A stretch of DNA of 33,521 nucleotides from Candidatus Altimarinota bacterium (GTDB lineage: Bacteria > Patescibacteriota > Gracilibacteria > RBG-16-42-10 > JAQVLK01), in contig JAQVLK010000011.1 of NCBI GenBank assembly GCA_028704165.1, positions 1 to 33,521 of the forward strand, given 5' to 3'. The position numbers and the translations under genes are program-made. This document shows, piece by piece, positions 1 to 7,177 of the stretch; the first letter of the stretch is position 1; the number at the start of each line of letters is the position of its first letter. The notes beneath the pieces are model-generated. The model made no database searches, was not told the origin of the DNA, and saw only the letters and a program-made list of their open reading frames with translations.

Positions 1-35
1 AGCTCTACACGCTGTTTTGCGTTAATTTGTGTCCG

Positions 36-98
36 AGGCATTATATGTAGTTAGATAGTGATTGGCTCACATATCTTACTCATCACTGGTGCCTTTTT
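36..98 (+). terminator. possible nested hairpin with T-run
   Basis: AGGCA (36-40) can pair with TGCCT (90-94), and inside it AGTGAT (57-62) can pair with ATCACT (82-87). The outer arm runs into TTTTTAA. This could be the terminator of a gene left of the window. The loops are long and the outer stem is only five base pairs, so the call is weak. Confidence 0.25.
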
Positions 99-136
99 AA
101 AAATTGCTTTTCGGATTTGAATTCACTCCAGGTCTA

Positions 137-165
137 TTGACATTATTAATTTATTATTATAGAAT
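137..165 (+). promoter_or_regulatory. sigma70-type promoter for the first gene
   Basis: A perfect TTGACA (137-142) is followed after exactly 17 bases by TAGAAT (160-165). Transcription would start near 172, about 23 bases before the ATG at 195. This is the best consensus promoter in the window and supports the start chosen for the next gene. Confidence 0.75.
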
Positions 166-194
166 ATGCACTGTTGTTTTTATCTCAAATACAT

Positions 195-920
195 ATGCCA
201 AAAAGCATCCCCAAAGACAGTTCCCGAGAGAACTTAGAGCTAATTCAAAAAGAACCGCTCAGAGAATTCTCTCGAGGAGAGTTAGGAATCGAGGATCCTA
301 TCCCAAGAAAAAATGAGCTCGGTTTTGTTGAAAATGGTGTCAATACTAGTGAAGAAATGCGGAGAATAGCATTAGAAAATCCAGATCTAATTAACGGTAT
401 AATAGATGCATACTTATTTTGTTGTTCGAACCAAGATCGTGAGAGTTTGACTGTAGCGAAATTCGCTGAACAAGTGGTAGAAGATAATAATTTCGTTTTA
501 GGAAAAGGGTTGACGCACCAGAAACTAGCAGAACCACTGAGCTATTTCATGACGCTATTTGAAAAAGGTCTGATTACAAGTACAAGAATCCCCGTGATTG
601 TGCTTCTCAAAGGTCTTAAGTATGAAGTTTACCTTCCCTCGATAAGATCGCTGATGTGCAGAAGATATATATCTATAAGGCAGGTAGGCACAGATGAGTC
701 TTTATCCTTTGAAAAAGATATGCTGGATTTCATTGAGAGTGATGGTTTTTATGGCTTCCGTAATAAGAAGAGTCGAAGAAAATATGATCCGCTATACAAC
801 AGAATTGAACCTGAAGATATTATAAAATGCTTCCCTTATCTAGCAGAAGAGGCAAGGAAAAGACTTGATGTCCAGGAAGACACTAGAGATGATCTTCGTG
901 GATTAACTAAGGCAGAATAA
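195..920 (+). CDS. hypothetical protein, unknown family
   Basis: I do not recognise this 241-residue protein. The frame is also open from a TTG at 174, but the ATG at 195 lies downstream of the predicted transcription start and is preferred; no Shine-Dalgarno sequence precedes it. The sequence is charged and soluble, with no signal peptide or membrane segment. The first ~50 residues are polar and probably disordered. A mixed helical region follows (around residues 50-140, including a Cys pair in LFCCS), then a basic stretch (RNKKSRRKYDP near residue 195) and an acidic-basic tail. It is the first gene behind a strong promoter and is followed at 57 bases by another unknown gene on the same strand. 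A regulatory or nucleic-acid-binding role is possible but unsupported. Confidence 0.65.
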   Translation: MPKSIPKDSSRENLELIQKEPLREFSRGELGIEDPIPRKNELGFVENGVNTSEEMRRIALENPDLINGIIDAYLFCCSNQDRESLTVAKFAEQVVEDNNFVLGKGLTHQKLAEPLSYFMTLFEKGLITSTRIPVIVLLKGLKYEVYLPSIRSLMCRRYISIRQVGTDESLSFEKDMLDFIESDGFYGFRNKKSRRKYDPLYNRIEPEDIIKCFPYLAEEARKRLDVQEDTRDDLRGLTKAE

Positions 921-936
921 CTCTCGTCTTCTAGAA

Positions 937-966
937 TTGAGAAAGAATCAGTGCTCATAATAGATT
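937..966 (+). promoter_or_regulatory. weak candidate promoter before 978
   Basis: TTGAGA (937-942) is followed after 18 bases by TAGATT (961-966). A start of transcription near 973 would leave a leader of only about five bases before the ATG at 978, so this would be a nearly leaderless mRNA. The gene could equally be co-transcribed with its upstream neighbour. Confidence 0.3.
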
Positions 967-977
967 ATTAGTCTCTC

Positions 978-1442
978 ATGCTGCCTCTAGACATATCAAA
1001 TACCGACCCTAGCTATTGGGAGAAGATATTAAAGGATTCTGGCTGTTTAAGTACAGCTGAAGAAGAACAGGGTTTGGGAGAAAGTTTATCTGAAGATCCT
1101 GTTGATCAAGAGATTGCAGATAAATTGGCTCAGCAAAGTGAATATATTCAATGTAATGGCTCTCCGCTAGATAAGAGAAATATTGAATATTTGGGTTCTC
1201 CAAGTAGCCTAGAATCTCTTATAAATGAAATTAGACACAGCCTAAAGACACTAAGAAGCAGCTCAAGAGAGGTTAAAATAGGAGTACATCAATCCTGCAT
1301 CAATGGTCTAGATAGTATTAGTGTTTTTCAAGAAGGCGGTTCTCAACACAGTTTTAACACACATGCAACTATGGATTACACTCGTGAAAGACTTAGGAAA
1401 TCCATAAGCCAAGCTTTTCGATTAGAATTGATTGAAAAATAG
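978..1442 (+). CDS. hypothetical protein, unknown family
   Basis: I do not recognise this 154-residue acidic, soluble protein. It starts at an ATG with no ribosome-binding motif. The first ~75 residues are rich in Asp, Glu, Ser and Leu (LSEDPVDQEIADKLAQQ) and look helical or disordered. A helical SLINEIRHSLKTL segment follows. The C-terminal half has a possible beta-strand/turn region and ends in a helix, ERLRKSISQAFRLELIEK. There is no signal peptide or transmembrane helix. It lies 57 bases after another unknown gene on the same strand, so the two may form a unit. Its reality rests on codon-like composition, its length, and the lack of a competing frame. Confidence 0.55.
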   Translation: MLPLDISNTDPSYWEKILKDSGCLSTAEEEQGLGESLSEDPVDQEIADKLAQQSEYIQCNGSPLDKRNIEYLGSPSSLESLINEIRHSLKTLRSSSREVKIGVHQSCINGLDSISVFQEGGSQHSFNTHATMDYTRERLRKSISQAFRLELIEK

Positions 1443-1446
1443 AGCT

Positions 1447-1475
1447 TTGCCTTCATCTCCATAAAGAGCTATCAT
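1447..1475 (+). promoter_or_regulatory. candidate promoter for the RmlC-like gene
   Basis: TTGCCT (1447-1452) and TATCAT (1470-1475) are separated by 17 bases. Transcription would begin near 1482, about 20 bases before the ATG at 1503. The spacing is ideal and the hexamers match the consensus at four and five of six positions. Confidence 0.5.
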
Positions 1476-1502
1476 ATCTGCGTTATTTAAGTTTTTAGCA
1501 TC

Positions 1503-2066
1503 ATGCCCATCCTCTCTGAATTCCACGACGATCAAAAAGATTACAAAGCTGCTAAAACCAAGCTGGAAGGAGTTGAGATCCTTGACCTCAAACCTTGGGC
1601 TGATGAACGTGGTTTCTTCCTAGAGCTATCTCGCAAGCAAGTAACAGACAAAGGCAATCCTGCCCAGGCACCACTGGTTGAGTTTTGGCAGGAGGTAGAC
1701 TTAAATAAGGCTCAGTGGAGTATGTCTCAGGTCGATGCCGAGGCCTATATCAAGGGCTTGCATTATCACCTCAAGCAGACTGACATCTGGTTTTGTCCGG
1801 CACCCAGTAAGCTCAAAGTCGTCTTACTGGATGCACGTGAAGATTCCAAGACAGCTGGCCAGACTCAAACTGTCATCTTGGGCAAGGATAATTTTAAACT
1901 ACTCAAAATTCCCCCCGGAGTAGCTCATGGTTATAAAGCACTGACCAATCCGGCTAATTTAATTTATTGTACCACCGTCCCTTTTAACCCCAGTGATCCC
2001 GATGAATATCGCATCGCTTGGGATCATGAGAAGGTGCGGGATTTGTGGGATGTGAAGAATGGCTAA
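1503..2066 (+). CDS. rfbC: dTDP-4-dehydrorhamnose 3,5-epimerase-like cupin (RmlC family)
   Basis: This 187-residue protein matches the RmlC family in length and motifs. It has DERGFFLEL near residue 35, the family's Gln/Ser-rich strand followed by KGLHYH around residues 85-90 (canonical RGLHYQ, with the catalytic His), KIPPGVAHGYKAL near residue 137, and a C-terminal segment of the form YCTT-P-DPDEYRIAWD. Family members epimerise a dTDP-4-keto-sugar at C3 and C5 during dTDP-L-rhamnose synthesis in the cytoplasm. RmlA, RmlB and RmlD are not in the window, so the exact substrate is inferred. The gene stands alone behind its own promoter. Substitutions in the RGLHYQ motif leave open a related sugar epimerase. 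The symbol is a family assignment. Confidence 0.82.
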   Translation: MPILSEFHDDQKDYKAAKTKLEGVEILDLKPWADERGFFLELSRKQVTDKGNPAQAPLVEFWQEVDLNKAQWSMSQVDAEAYIKGLHYHLKQTDIWFCPAPSKLKVVLLDAREDSKTAGQTQTVILGKDNFKLLKIPPGVAHGYKALTNPANLIYCTTVPFNPSDPDEYRIAWDHEKVRDLWDVKNG

Positions 2067-2402
2067 ATGGACAAAGGACACAAGACAGAGAACCAAGAAC
2101 ATAACACAATTGTTAGATTGTTAAGATGGCTACATTGTTCAAGCCCCTTAAACAATAGAACAAGAGATCAATTAAATCGTTCTGACTTTTTTACGTATTC
2201 AAAATTCATCATTCATTCCGCCTGAGGCGGATCAAAATTTAGTTACCCTCCACCCTGTCTCCCCGACTATTTGGACCATTTTGTTTAGTGCAAGTGAGAG
2301 TGTAAGTCATCCCAAGGTGCCCCTTTGAGGCTTATTTCTTAATTCGGATCAAAAATTCGTACCTGCCTGCCGGCAGGCAGGGATTCGTAATGGTCCCACC
2401 AT
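2067..2402. other. non-coding spacer made of degenerate repeats
   Basis: I find no convincing gene here. The stretch contains TTGTTAGATTGTTAAG/CTACATTGTTC words resembling those at 7942-8035, a partial AATTCAA-type run near 2198-2214, the perfect hairpin TCCGCCTGAGGCGGA (about 2218-2232), a degenerate AAGGTGCCCCTTTGAGG related to the hairpin near 7965, and a CCTGCC palindrome. It looks like accumulated small repeats rather than a decayed gene. Confidence 0.5.
2355..2389. repeat. CCTGCC palindrome element, copy 1
   Basis: The perfect 20-base palindrome cctgcctgccggcaggcagg (2362-2381) is bracketed by direct ATTCGTA words (ATTCGT-A on the left, G-ATTCGTA on the right). The second copy at 21281-21315 has the same palindrome and the same bracketing apart from T/C changes. 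The repeated unit is therefore about 35 bases, not just the palindrome. Confidence 0.85.
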
Positions 2403-2440
2403 AAAAAGAAGACCCCCGCCTTATGGCAAGGAGTCTTCTT
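2403..2440 (-). terminator. Rho-independent terminator of the pilin-like gene
   Basis: On the minus strand AAGAAGAC (arm at 2433-2440) pairs with GTCTTCTT (arm at 2407-2414), with an inner GCC-ATAA-GGC tier. The hairpin is followed by a T-rich tract (TCTTCTTTTTAT). It lies 19 bases beyond the stop codon of the gene at 2459-2806. Confidence 0.8.
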
Positions 2441-2458
2441 AAGATTTTTGTAACAAAA

Positions 2459-2806
2459 TTAGGCTACAGCTCCCAAAGCGTTCGTCACAGCAGCCACGAT
2501 AGTGTAGGCTAGCAAGACAATGATGATACCTACGATAGCGTAAAGCATGGCTTTCTTGGCTTTACCGGTGTTCTCGTCATTACCACCAGCTGTGAGATAA
2601 AGGATACCTCCGTAGATAAACATAATAACAGCTATCAATCCGATGAATCCCAAGAACCAGTTGATGATATCAGAGACAAAACTCTCTACATCCTCACGTC
2701 CTGAAATACGATCAGGATAAGCTCCTGGAGCGAGATTAGCCGCCAAAGAGGTAGTTGGGATAGCCAAGGTAGCCAGTCCAACAATTTTGGCAATTGCTTT
2801 CTTCAT
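2459..2806 (-). CDS. VirB2/TrbC-like small pilin (T4SS pilin family)
   Basis: This 115-residue protein has the layout of the small pilin-like proteins common in CPR genomes. There is an N-terminal signal peptide (about residues 1-23, ending SLA-A), a short polar stretch, a hydrophobic helix (about 46-70, FLGFIGLIAVIMFIYGGILYL), a polar cytoplasmic-type loop (TAGGNDENTGKAKKAM) and a second hydrophobic helix (about 84-110). The Y-G-G-x-x-Y-L-T-A-G-G motif with Asn/Lys-rich loop and the two-helix hairpin match the VirB2/TrbC fold. In CPR such proteins are found alone, away from virB operons, as here. It has its own terminator. Role in a surface appendage, DNA uptake or secretion is inferred. The start codon has no Shine-Dalgarno sequence. 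Confidence 0.78.
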   Translation of the reverse strand: MKKAIAKIVGLATLAIPTTSLAANLAPGAYPDRISGREDVESFVSDIINWFLGFIGLIAVIMFIYGGILYLTAGGNDENTGKAKKAMLYAIVGIIIVLLAYTIVAAVTNALGAVA

Positions 2807-2890
2807 TTGTTTTTTTGTTAAAAATGAATTTGTATATAAAACTAACTAATCTAATTTTATCACATTCCAGGAAACTGGGCAAGAACAAAC

Positions 2891-4285
2891 TCACTCTTGG
2901 TCTGTTTTAACATCATCAGGAGATGTTAGTGCCCGCCGAGCTTGAGCCTCAGACTGCAACTCTTCCTGTAAAAGATTGACAGCACTCATGACCGAGATCT
3001 GTTTGTTATTAATCTGGGAGATTAAACTCTTCAACAAAGTATCTGTGGCTGATTTATCATAAACTCTGATACTACGAGCATACTTAGCTTGATTGGCAAA
3101 AACCTTAAAAATAGCTTCTGTCTTATGCAAATCGAGCAGATCTTCCCTACTGGTAGGACGATTTGTTAGAGAATGATAACGATTTAATTGTTCTCTAGAT
3201 GTCATGAAATTAACAAACTCCCAAGCAATATCAGGATTCTCACTAGTACGAGAAACTGTAGGAGCCCAATAATCAGCATAAGCGATATTGACACCCTTAT
3301 TAGCAGATTGATCAGACTGAGGAAACTCAGCCACTGAAAAATCAAAACGAGAATCTTTGGTACGGACTGCAATCTCATCATAAAGATCAGAGTATCCCAA
3401 GATCATAGAGACCTTACCTTTGGCAAAAGCATCCACGTCATTATACAGTTCGAAATCAGTCAATAAATCTTCAGTCCAGGTAAAGTCAGGTTGTTCGGAA
3501 GATGAAAATCCAGTAAAAAGTCCAATAGCTCCCTCCGGATCAGCTCCTCCTTGAATATTAATTAAACTACAATCTTCATCCTGACAGATCTGAGAACCGT
3601 ACTGTAAAAACATCGCATATAAAATATCCTGCATATTTGTAATATCCGCCGTTCCTAAAGCAATTCCCGCTCTGCGAATGACATTGGCCTTACCGGGCTC
3701 CTTGATCGTGAGTGTGCGCACCTCATCTTGGATACCAGTCCACGTCTTGGACGGTCTACTGGAACTCAAATCTGCACTCTGGTAGTGCTCTATATTGTAA
3801 TAGAGCGCAAGAGTATCAATATAATGTGGCATAGCATAAATCTGGTCCTTACGCACAAAATCATCTGCAGCCACCTTCATGAAAGTTTTTTTGTAATCTT
3901 CCGCCGTCATAATGTAATCAGGCACAGGATATATCTTACCGATATGCTTTGGTAACCAGGTATTGTGCATATAAAAAATATCCGGCCCCTTACCTTCTGC
4001 CATCTTGTTGACAATCATGTCTTCGATTTCATCTTTTCTCCACTTTTGATAATTAACCTCCACCTGCGTCATCGCATATTCCGGGAACTTACTTAAATAA
4101 GCCTGAAAGTCATCTATGGTCGGCTGCAGATCGCTACTGTTATCTAGCACTCCCCATATATTCAGGGTAACTTCCCTCTTTTGCTCCGGAGCTGTCTTGG
4201 TAAACTTGAGAAACAGCACAAGGAAAATAATCAAGATAACCCCCACGACTCCAAAGAAAATTTTCTGAGCTCTATTTAAATTCAT
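2891..4285 (-). CDS. membrane-anchored extracellular solute-binding protein
   Basis: I start this at the ATG whose product begins MNLNRAQKIFF (464 residues). The open frame extends 34 codons upstream, but that part is encoded by a GC-rich repeat and is unlike a protein. The N-terminus is an uncleaved-looking signal anchor (about residues 8-27) with no lipobox cysteine. The remainder resembles family 1 ABC solute-binding proteins: VTLNIWGVLDN, GKGPDIFYMHNTWLP, YAMPHYIDTLALYYN, FAKGKVSMILGYSD and PDIAWEFVNFMTSREQLNRY are the usual landmarks. These proteins capture oligosaccharides or similar solutes outside the membrane for an ABC importer. No permease or ATPase gene is nearby, so the partner is elsewhere or absent. 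The C-terminal ~50 residues are helical and charged. Confidence 0.82.
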   Translation of the reverse strand: MNLNRAQKIFFGVVGVILIIFLVLFLKFTKTAPEQKREVTLNIWGVLDNSSDLQPTIDDFQAYLSKFPEYAMTQVEVNYQKWRKDEIEDMIVNKMAEGKGPDIFYMHNTWLPKHIGKIYPVPDYIMTAEDYKKTFMKVAADDFVRKDQIYAMPHYIDTLALYYNIEHYQSADLSSSRPSKTWTGIQDEVRTLTIKEPGKANVIRRAGIALGTADITNMQDILYAMFLQYGSQICQDEDCSLINIQGGADPEGAIGLFTGFSSSEQPDFTWTEDLLTDFELYNDVDAFAKGKVSMILGYSDLYDEIAVRTKDSRFDFSVAEFPQSDQSANKGVNIAYADYWAPTVSRTSENPDIAWEFVNFMTSREQLNRYHSLTNRPTSREDLLDLHKTEAIFKVFANQAKYARSIRVYDKSATDTLLKSLISQINNKQISVMSAVNLLQEELQSEAQARRALTSPDDVKTDQE

Positions 4286-4329
4286 TTGTTTCGGTTTTAA
4301 ATTACGTCCCCAGTGTAATAAAAAGCAAG

Positions 4330-4470
4330 GAAGCTTACAAGGCCACTTTCGGGACTGGGACCTCGGGACTCGGAAAGAAACAGACAACAGACTACGAAGG
4401 CAAACAGACCACCTTCGGGACTCGGGACTTGGAACTCGGGAACCCTAGCCCCTCTACCCTAGTCCCTCTT
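4330..4470. repeat. GC-rich CGGGACT direct and inverted repeats
   Basis: The spacer between galU and the solute-binding protein contains repeated words such as CGGGACTCGGGACTTGG, TTCGGGACTGGGACC and TCGGGACTCGG, then a CCCTAGCCCCTCTACCCTAGTCCC pyrimidine-rich run written here as two CCCTAG(C/T)CCC words. Base composition is far above the neighbours. It artificially extends the open frame of the gene at 2891-4285. Confidence 0.7.
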
Positions 4471-4481
4471 TCCCCCGGCCA

Positions 4482-5339
4482 TTAAAATTCCTTGTCCCGC
4501 AAATATTTTTTTAGCTCGGCCGCCAGCTCCGGATCCTTCATGGCATAATGCATAATTGCCTTTACATAGCCCAGCTTATTCCCAGTATCAAAACGTTGTC
4601 CTGTAAATTCCATACCAATCACCGGTAGTTTATTGTGAGCCATAGCATGGAAGGCATCAATCAGACGCAGTTCGCCTTTTTTCTGGCCTGCCATCTCCTT
4701 TAAGAGTTTAAGCAAGATAGGAGTAATAAGATATTTGCCAACAATCGCAAGGTCAGATGGAGCATTCTCAGGCAAAGGCTTCTCAACAAAGCAATCCAGT
4801 TTGTAAAATCTCTTGGCAAAGCTAGCTCCGCCAACTATACCGTACTTTGAAATATCTTCTCGTGGAACCCTCTCCAAGGCAATGACAGGCATTCGATATT
4901 TCTTATAAGCTGCTATAAGTTGTTTGGAACAAGAAACTGCGGCGTCGATCAGATCATCTCCAAAGATTACTAAAAAAGCTTCATCTTTTACGAATTTATG
5001 AGCACAGAGCACAGCATCTCCGTCACCCAAAGGCTGTTTTTGTTCAACATATTCAAATTTCATCTTGGTATTCAGTTTCTTCAATGAAGCAAGTACTTTG
5101 CTTTGTCCTTTACTTTGCAAAACGGCTTCCAAGCTAGGATCAACTTTGAAGTAATTTTGAAGCGCTTTTTTATTTTTACCGACCACAAAAATCACTTCTC
5201 TAATACCGGCCTCATAAAGTTCTTCGACCAACAAGTGTAAAACTGGCCGATCAATGATTGGCAATAATTCCTTACTGCAAGCTTTACTGGCAGGCAGCAT
5301 TCTCGTACCTAGGCCGGCAACCGGAATAACAGCTTTCAT
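4482..5339 (-). CDS. galU: UTP-glucose-1-phosphate uridylyltransferase (GalU)
   Basis: The 285-residue product matches GalU in full length. The N-terminal nucleotide-binding signature is GLGTRMLPASKACSKELLPI (residues 9-28). It is followed by the VEQKQPLGDGDAVL segment, the FGDDLID metal/substrate loop near residue 126, a FVEKPLPENAPSDLAIVGKY segment typical of the sugar-binding half, and GQRFDTGNKLGYVKA near the C-terminus. The enzyme makes UDP-glucose from UTP and glucose-1-phosphate in the cytoplasm, feeding cell-surface polysaccharides and glycolipids. This fits the flippase-glycosyltransferase fusion farther along the same strand. The Asn or Pro residues that vary among GalU homologues do not affect the call. 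Confidence 0.95.
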   Translation of the reverse strand: MKAVIPVAGLGTRMLPASKACSKELLPIIDRPVLHLLVEELYEAGIREVIFVVGKNKKALQNYFKVDPSLEAVLQSKGQSKVLASLKKLNTKMKFEYVEQKQPLGDGDAVLCAHKFVKDEAFLVIFGDDLIDAAVSCSKQLIAAYKKYRMPVIALERVPREDISKYGIVGGASFAKRFYKLDCFVEKPLPENAPSDLAIVGKYLITPILLKLLKEMAGQKKGELRLIDAFHAMAHNKLPVIGMEFTGQRFDTGNKLGYVKAIMHYAMKDPELAAELKKYLRDKEF

Positions 5340-5340
5340 A

Positions 5341-5412
5341 TTAGATAGTGAATAAGTGGCTAGTGGCTAGTGAAAAACGACATTTTCTTATCACTATCCA
5401 CTAAGCACTTTT
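5341..5412. repeat. imperfect inverted repeat of AGTG(A/G)ATAGTG words
   Basis: AGTGAATAAGTGGCTAGTGG on the left faces TCACTATCCACTAAGCACTT on the right, around an A-rich loop. The same words recur between lspA and the hydrolase (11832-11905) and at the hydrolase/Mur ligase junction. It may act as a weak terminator for hsp20 but has no clear T-run. Confidence 0.55.
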
Positions 5413-5414
5413 TG

Positions 5415-5801
5415 CTAATCTTCTACGGCAATTTGCTTCTTGGGAGCACCCTTGGCTAGTGTAACACTCAAAATACCATCTTTGAATTTAGCTTTCACGT
5501 TTTCTTTATCAATATCTTCAGGCAAAATGATTGAACGAGAAAAAGCTCCCCAATAACATTCCTGTGTCATGTAGTGTTTACGCTCCACTTCTTTGGTCTG
5601 TTTACGTTCACCACGAATAGTCAGAACATCATCTGTAATAGCGATACTGATATCTGCAAGTTTCACTCCGGCAATGGGAGCCTGAATCACGATTGAGTCC
5701 TTGGTCTGAAAAACATCCACTGCCAACTGCCCTTCATAATTTGCATGAGCATCTCCTTTTTGCTGATTATTTTTTAGTTTTTCTTTGATTTGTTTTAGCA
5801 T
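5415..5801 (-). CDS. Hsp20 / alpha-crystallin small heat-shock protein
   Basis: This 128-residue protein has the alpha-crystallin domain from about residue 28 to 118. The strands read LAVDVFQTKDSIVIQAPIAG, then ISIAITDDVLTIRGERKQ, then CYWGAFSRSIILPEDID, then VKAKFKDGILSVTLAKG. The C-terminal IAV stands where the family's I-x-I/V oligomerisation motif would be. Small heat-shock proteins hold unfolding proteins in the cytoplasm without using ATP. No CIRCE-type inverted repeat is visible upstream. The start ATG lacks a Shine-Dalgarno sequence. Confidence 0.92.
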   Translation of the reverse strand: MLKQIKEKLKNNQQKGDAHANYEGQLAVDVFQTKDSIVIQAPIAGVKLADISIAITDDVLTIRGERKQTKEVERKHYMTQECYWGAFSRSIILPEDIDKENVKAKFKDGILSVTLAKGAPKKQIAVED

Positions 5802-5907
5802 AAATAATGCTTAAATAACACCTCTGCATCTTATTACAAGCGTGCGGAAAAGACAAGAAAACAATCCTCAAAAAAACCAGCGAAGATCTCACGCAGGCGA
5901 GTTCTGC

Positions 5908-5933
5908 TAGTTGCGCAAAATTTTGCGCAACTA
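5908..5933. repeat. perfect 26-base palindrome
   Basis: TAGTTGCGCAAAA is followed immediately by its exact reverse complement, with no loop. It lies eight bases after the stop codon of the CorC-like gene on the minus strand. No T-run follows on either strand, so a classical terminator is not supported. It has the same build as the palindromes at 20886, 27188 and 28990. Confidence 0.85.
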
Positions 5934-5941
5934 CTTATCAT

Positions 5942-7177
5942 TTACACTTTCTTGCTCACCCTGAGCATTTCAATCTTTTTGTCAGTCGCAGATAGCACTG
6001 TAAAATCCAAACCGAAAGCGGTAATTCTATCGTTTGCCTTGGGAATTCTCTGGAACTGTTCAACCAAGAGACCATTCAGTGTTAAGTAATCATTGTTTGG
6101 CAATTTGGTTTTGAAAAATTCATTGAGATCATCAATATCAACACTGGCGTCAACATCAACGGTATACTTATTAATACGTTTGATCGGTACTTGCACTTCG
6201 TCAGATTCATCATGGATTTCTCCCACCAATTCCTCCAGCAGATCTTCCATTGTAACCATTCCCACCACTTCACCAAATTCGCCGAGTACAATTGCAATAT
6301 GAATACGCTTGCGTTGCAGATCACGAAAAAGTTCATCAATATGCTTTTGCATTGGCACGAAGATAGGCTTCTTTTGGATGTCTTTTAGTCTGCCGGAAGC
6401 TTTGCCTTGCTGAGAAAGCAACATCAGGTCACGCATAAAAACAACACCGGTGATATTGTCACGATGTTTACTATAGACCGGAATACGTGAGAAGGAAGAT
6501 TCAAGCACAATCTCAATCGCTTTTTTGACTGTACTGGTTGAACTCAAGGAAACAACTTCGTTCAAAGGAGTCATCACATCACCAACTTGGATATCGTTAA
6601 ACATAAAAGCCTTCTCGATGAATTTTCTTTCTTCCTCATCAATTCCCCCCTCCTCGACTGCCATCTCAGCCATGAGTTTAACGTCTATTTCTGAAGTTCT
6701 TTTTTTGCGAGATTTGGCACCAAACATTCTCAAGATCAATTTGGTCAGTTTGTCCAAAAAGAACACTATCGGAGAAAACACTATTTGGATTAACCTGAGA
6801 GGCTTCGCAAAAAAGAGTGCCAATGGTTCGGCAAAAACGTTAAAAACCGCTTTGGGAGTAATCTCTCCAAAAATAAGTACTAACAAAGTAGTCACTCCGG
6901 TAGCAATCCCAACTCCTTCAGAAGCGAAATAATGAGTCCCGATCACAGTTGCTAGCCCCGCAGCCCCGATATTAACAACATTATTACCAACTAAGATAGT
7001 AGCCAGCAGACGTTCCGGATTACTTCTTAGTTTTATCAAAGTTTCAGCTCCATTGCGTTTATTATCGACCATTTTCCTGATCTGGATCTTGCTCAATGAA
7101 AATAAAGCAATCTCAATCCCAGAGAAAAAACCTGAGAGTACCAGTAGGATAAGAAAAAGGATAATCTCAGTTTGCAT
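5942..7177 (-). CDS. CNNM/CorC-type membrane transporter (DUF21 + CBS pair + CorC_HlyC domain)
   Basis: The 411-residue product has the full CNNM/CorC layout. An N-terminal DUF21 membrane domain spans about residues 1-170, with SGFFSGIEIALFSLSK and LVGNNVVNIGAA helices and the FGEITPKA motif. A CBS pair spans about 195-310 (VMTPLNEVVSLSSTSTVKKA, FSRIPVYSKHRDNITGVVFMRDL, FGEVVGMVTMEDLLEELVGEI). A C-terminal CorC_HlyC domain follows from about 330 (NKYTVDVDASVDIDDLNEFF). Characterised relatives export Mg2+ or Co2+. The older name hemolysin is historical. Its start overlaps the end of the upstream gene by 11 bases, so the two are very probably translated from one message. Confidence 0.92.
   Translation of the reverse strand: MQTEIILFLILLVLSGFFSGIEIALFSLSKIQIRKMVDNKRNGAETLIKLRSNPERLLATILVGNNVVNIGAAGLATVIGTHYFASEGVGIATGVTTLLVLIFGEITPKAVFNVFAEPLALFFAKPLRLIQIVFSPIVFFLDKLTKLILRMFGAKSRKKRTSEIDVKLMAEMAVEEGGIDEEERKFIEKAFMFNDIQVGDVMTPLNEVVSLSSTSTVKKAIEIVLESSFSRIPVYSKHRDNITGVVFMRDLMLLSQQGKASGRLKDIQKKPIFVPMQKHIDELFRDLQRKRIHIAIVLGEFGEVVGMVTMEDLLEELVGEIHDESDEVQVPIKRINKYTVDVDASVDIDDLNEFFKTKLPNNDYLTLNGLLVEQFQRIPKANDRITAFGLDFTVLSATDKKIEMLRVSKKV

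Noticed and set aside
4286..4387. N-terminal extension of the solute-binding protein
   Set aside because: It is encoded by GC-rich CGGGACT repeat DNA and would put 34 unlikely residues before a normal signal anchor.
5908..5933. Classical Rho-independent terminator of the CorC-like gene
   Set aside because: The palindrome is strong, but neither strand has a T-run after it.
6525..6932. 135-codon plus-strand frame inside the CorC-like gene
   Set aside because: It is opposite a well-supported gene, and its Ser/Thr/Ile-rich composition is that of a complementary-strand frame.
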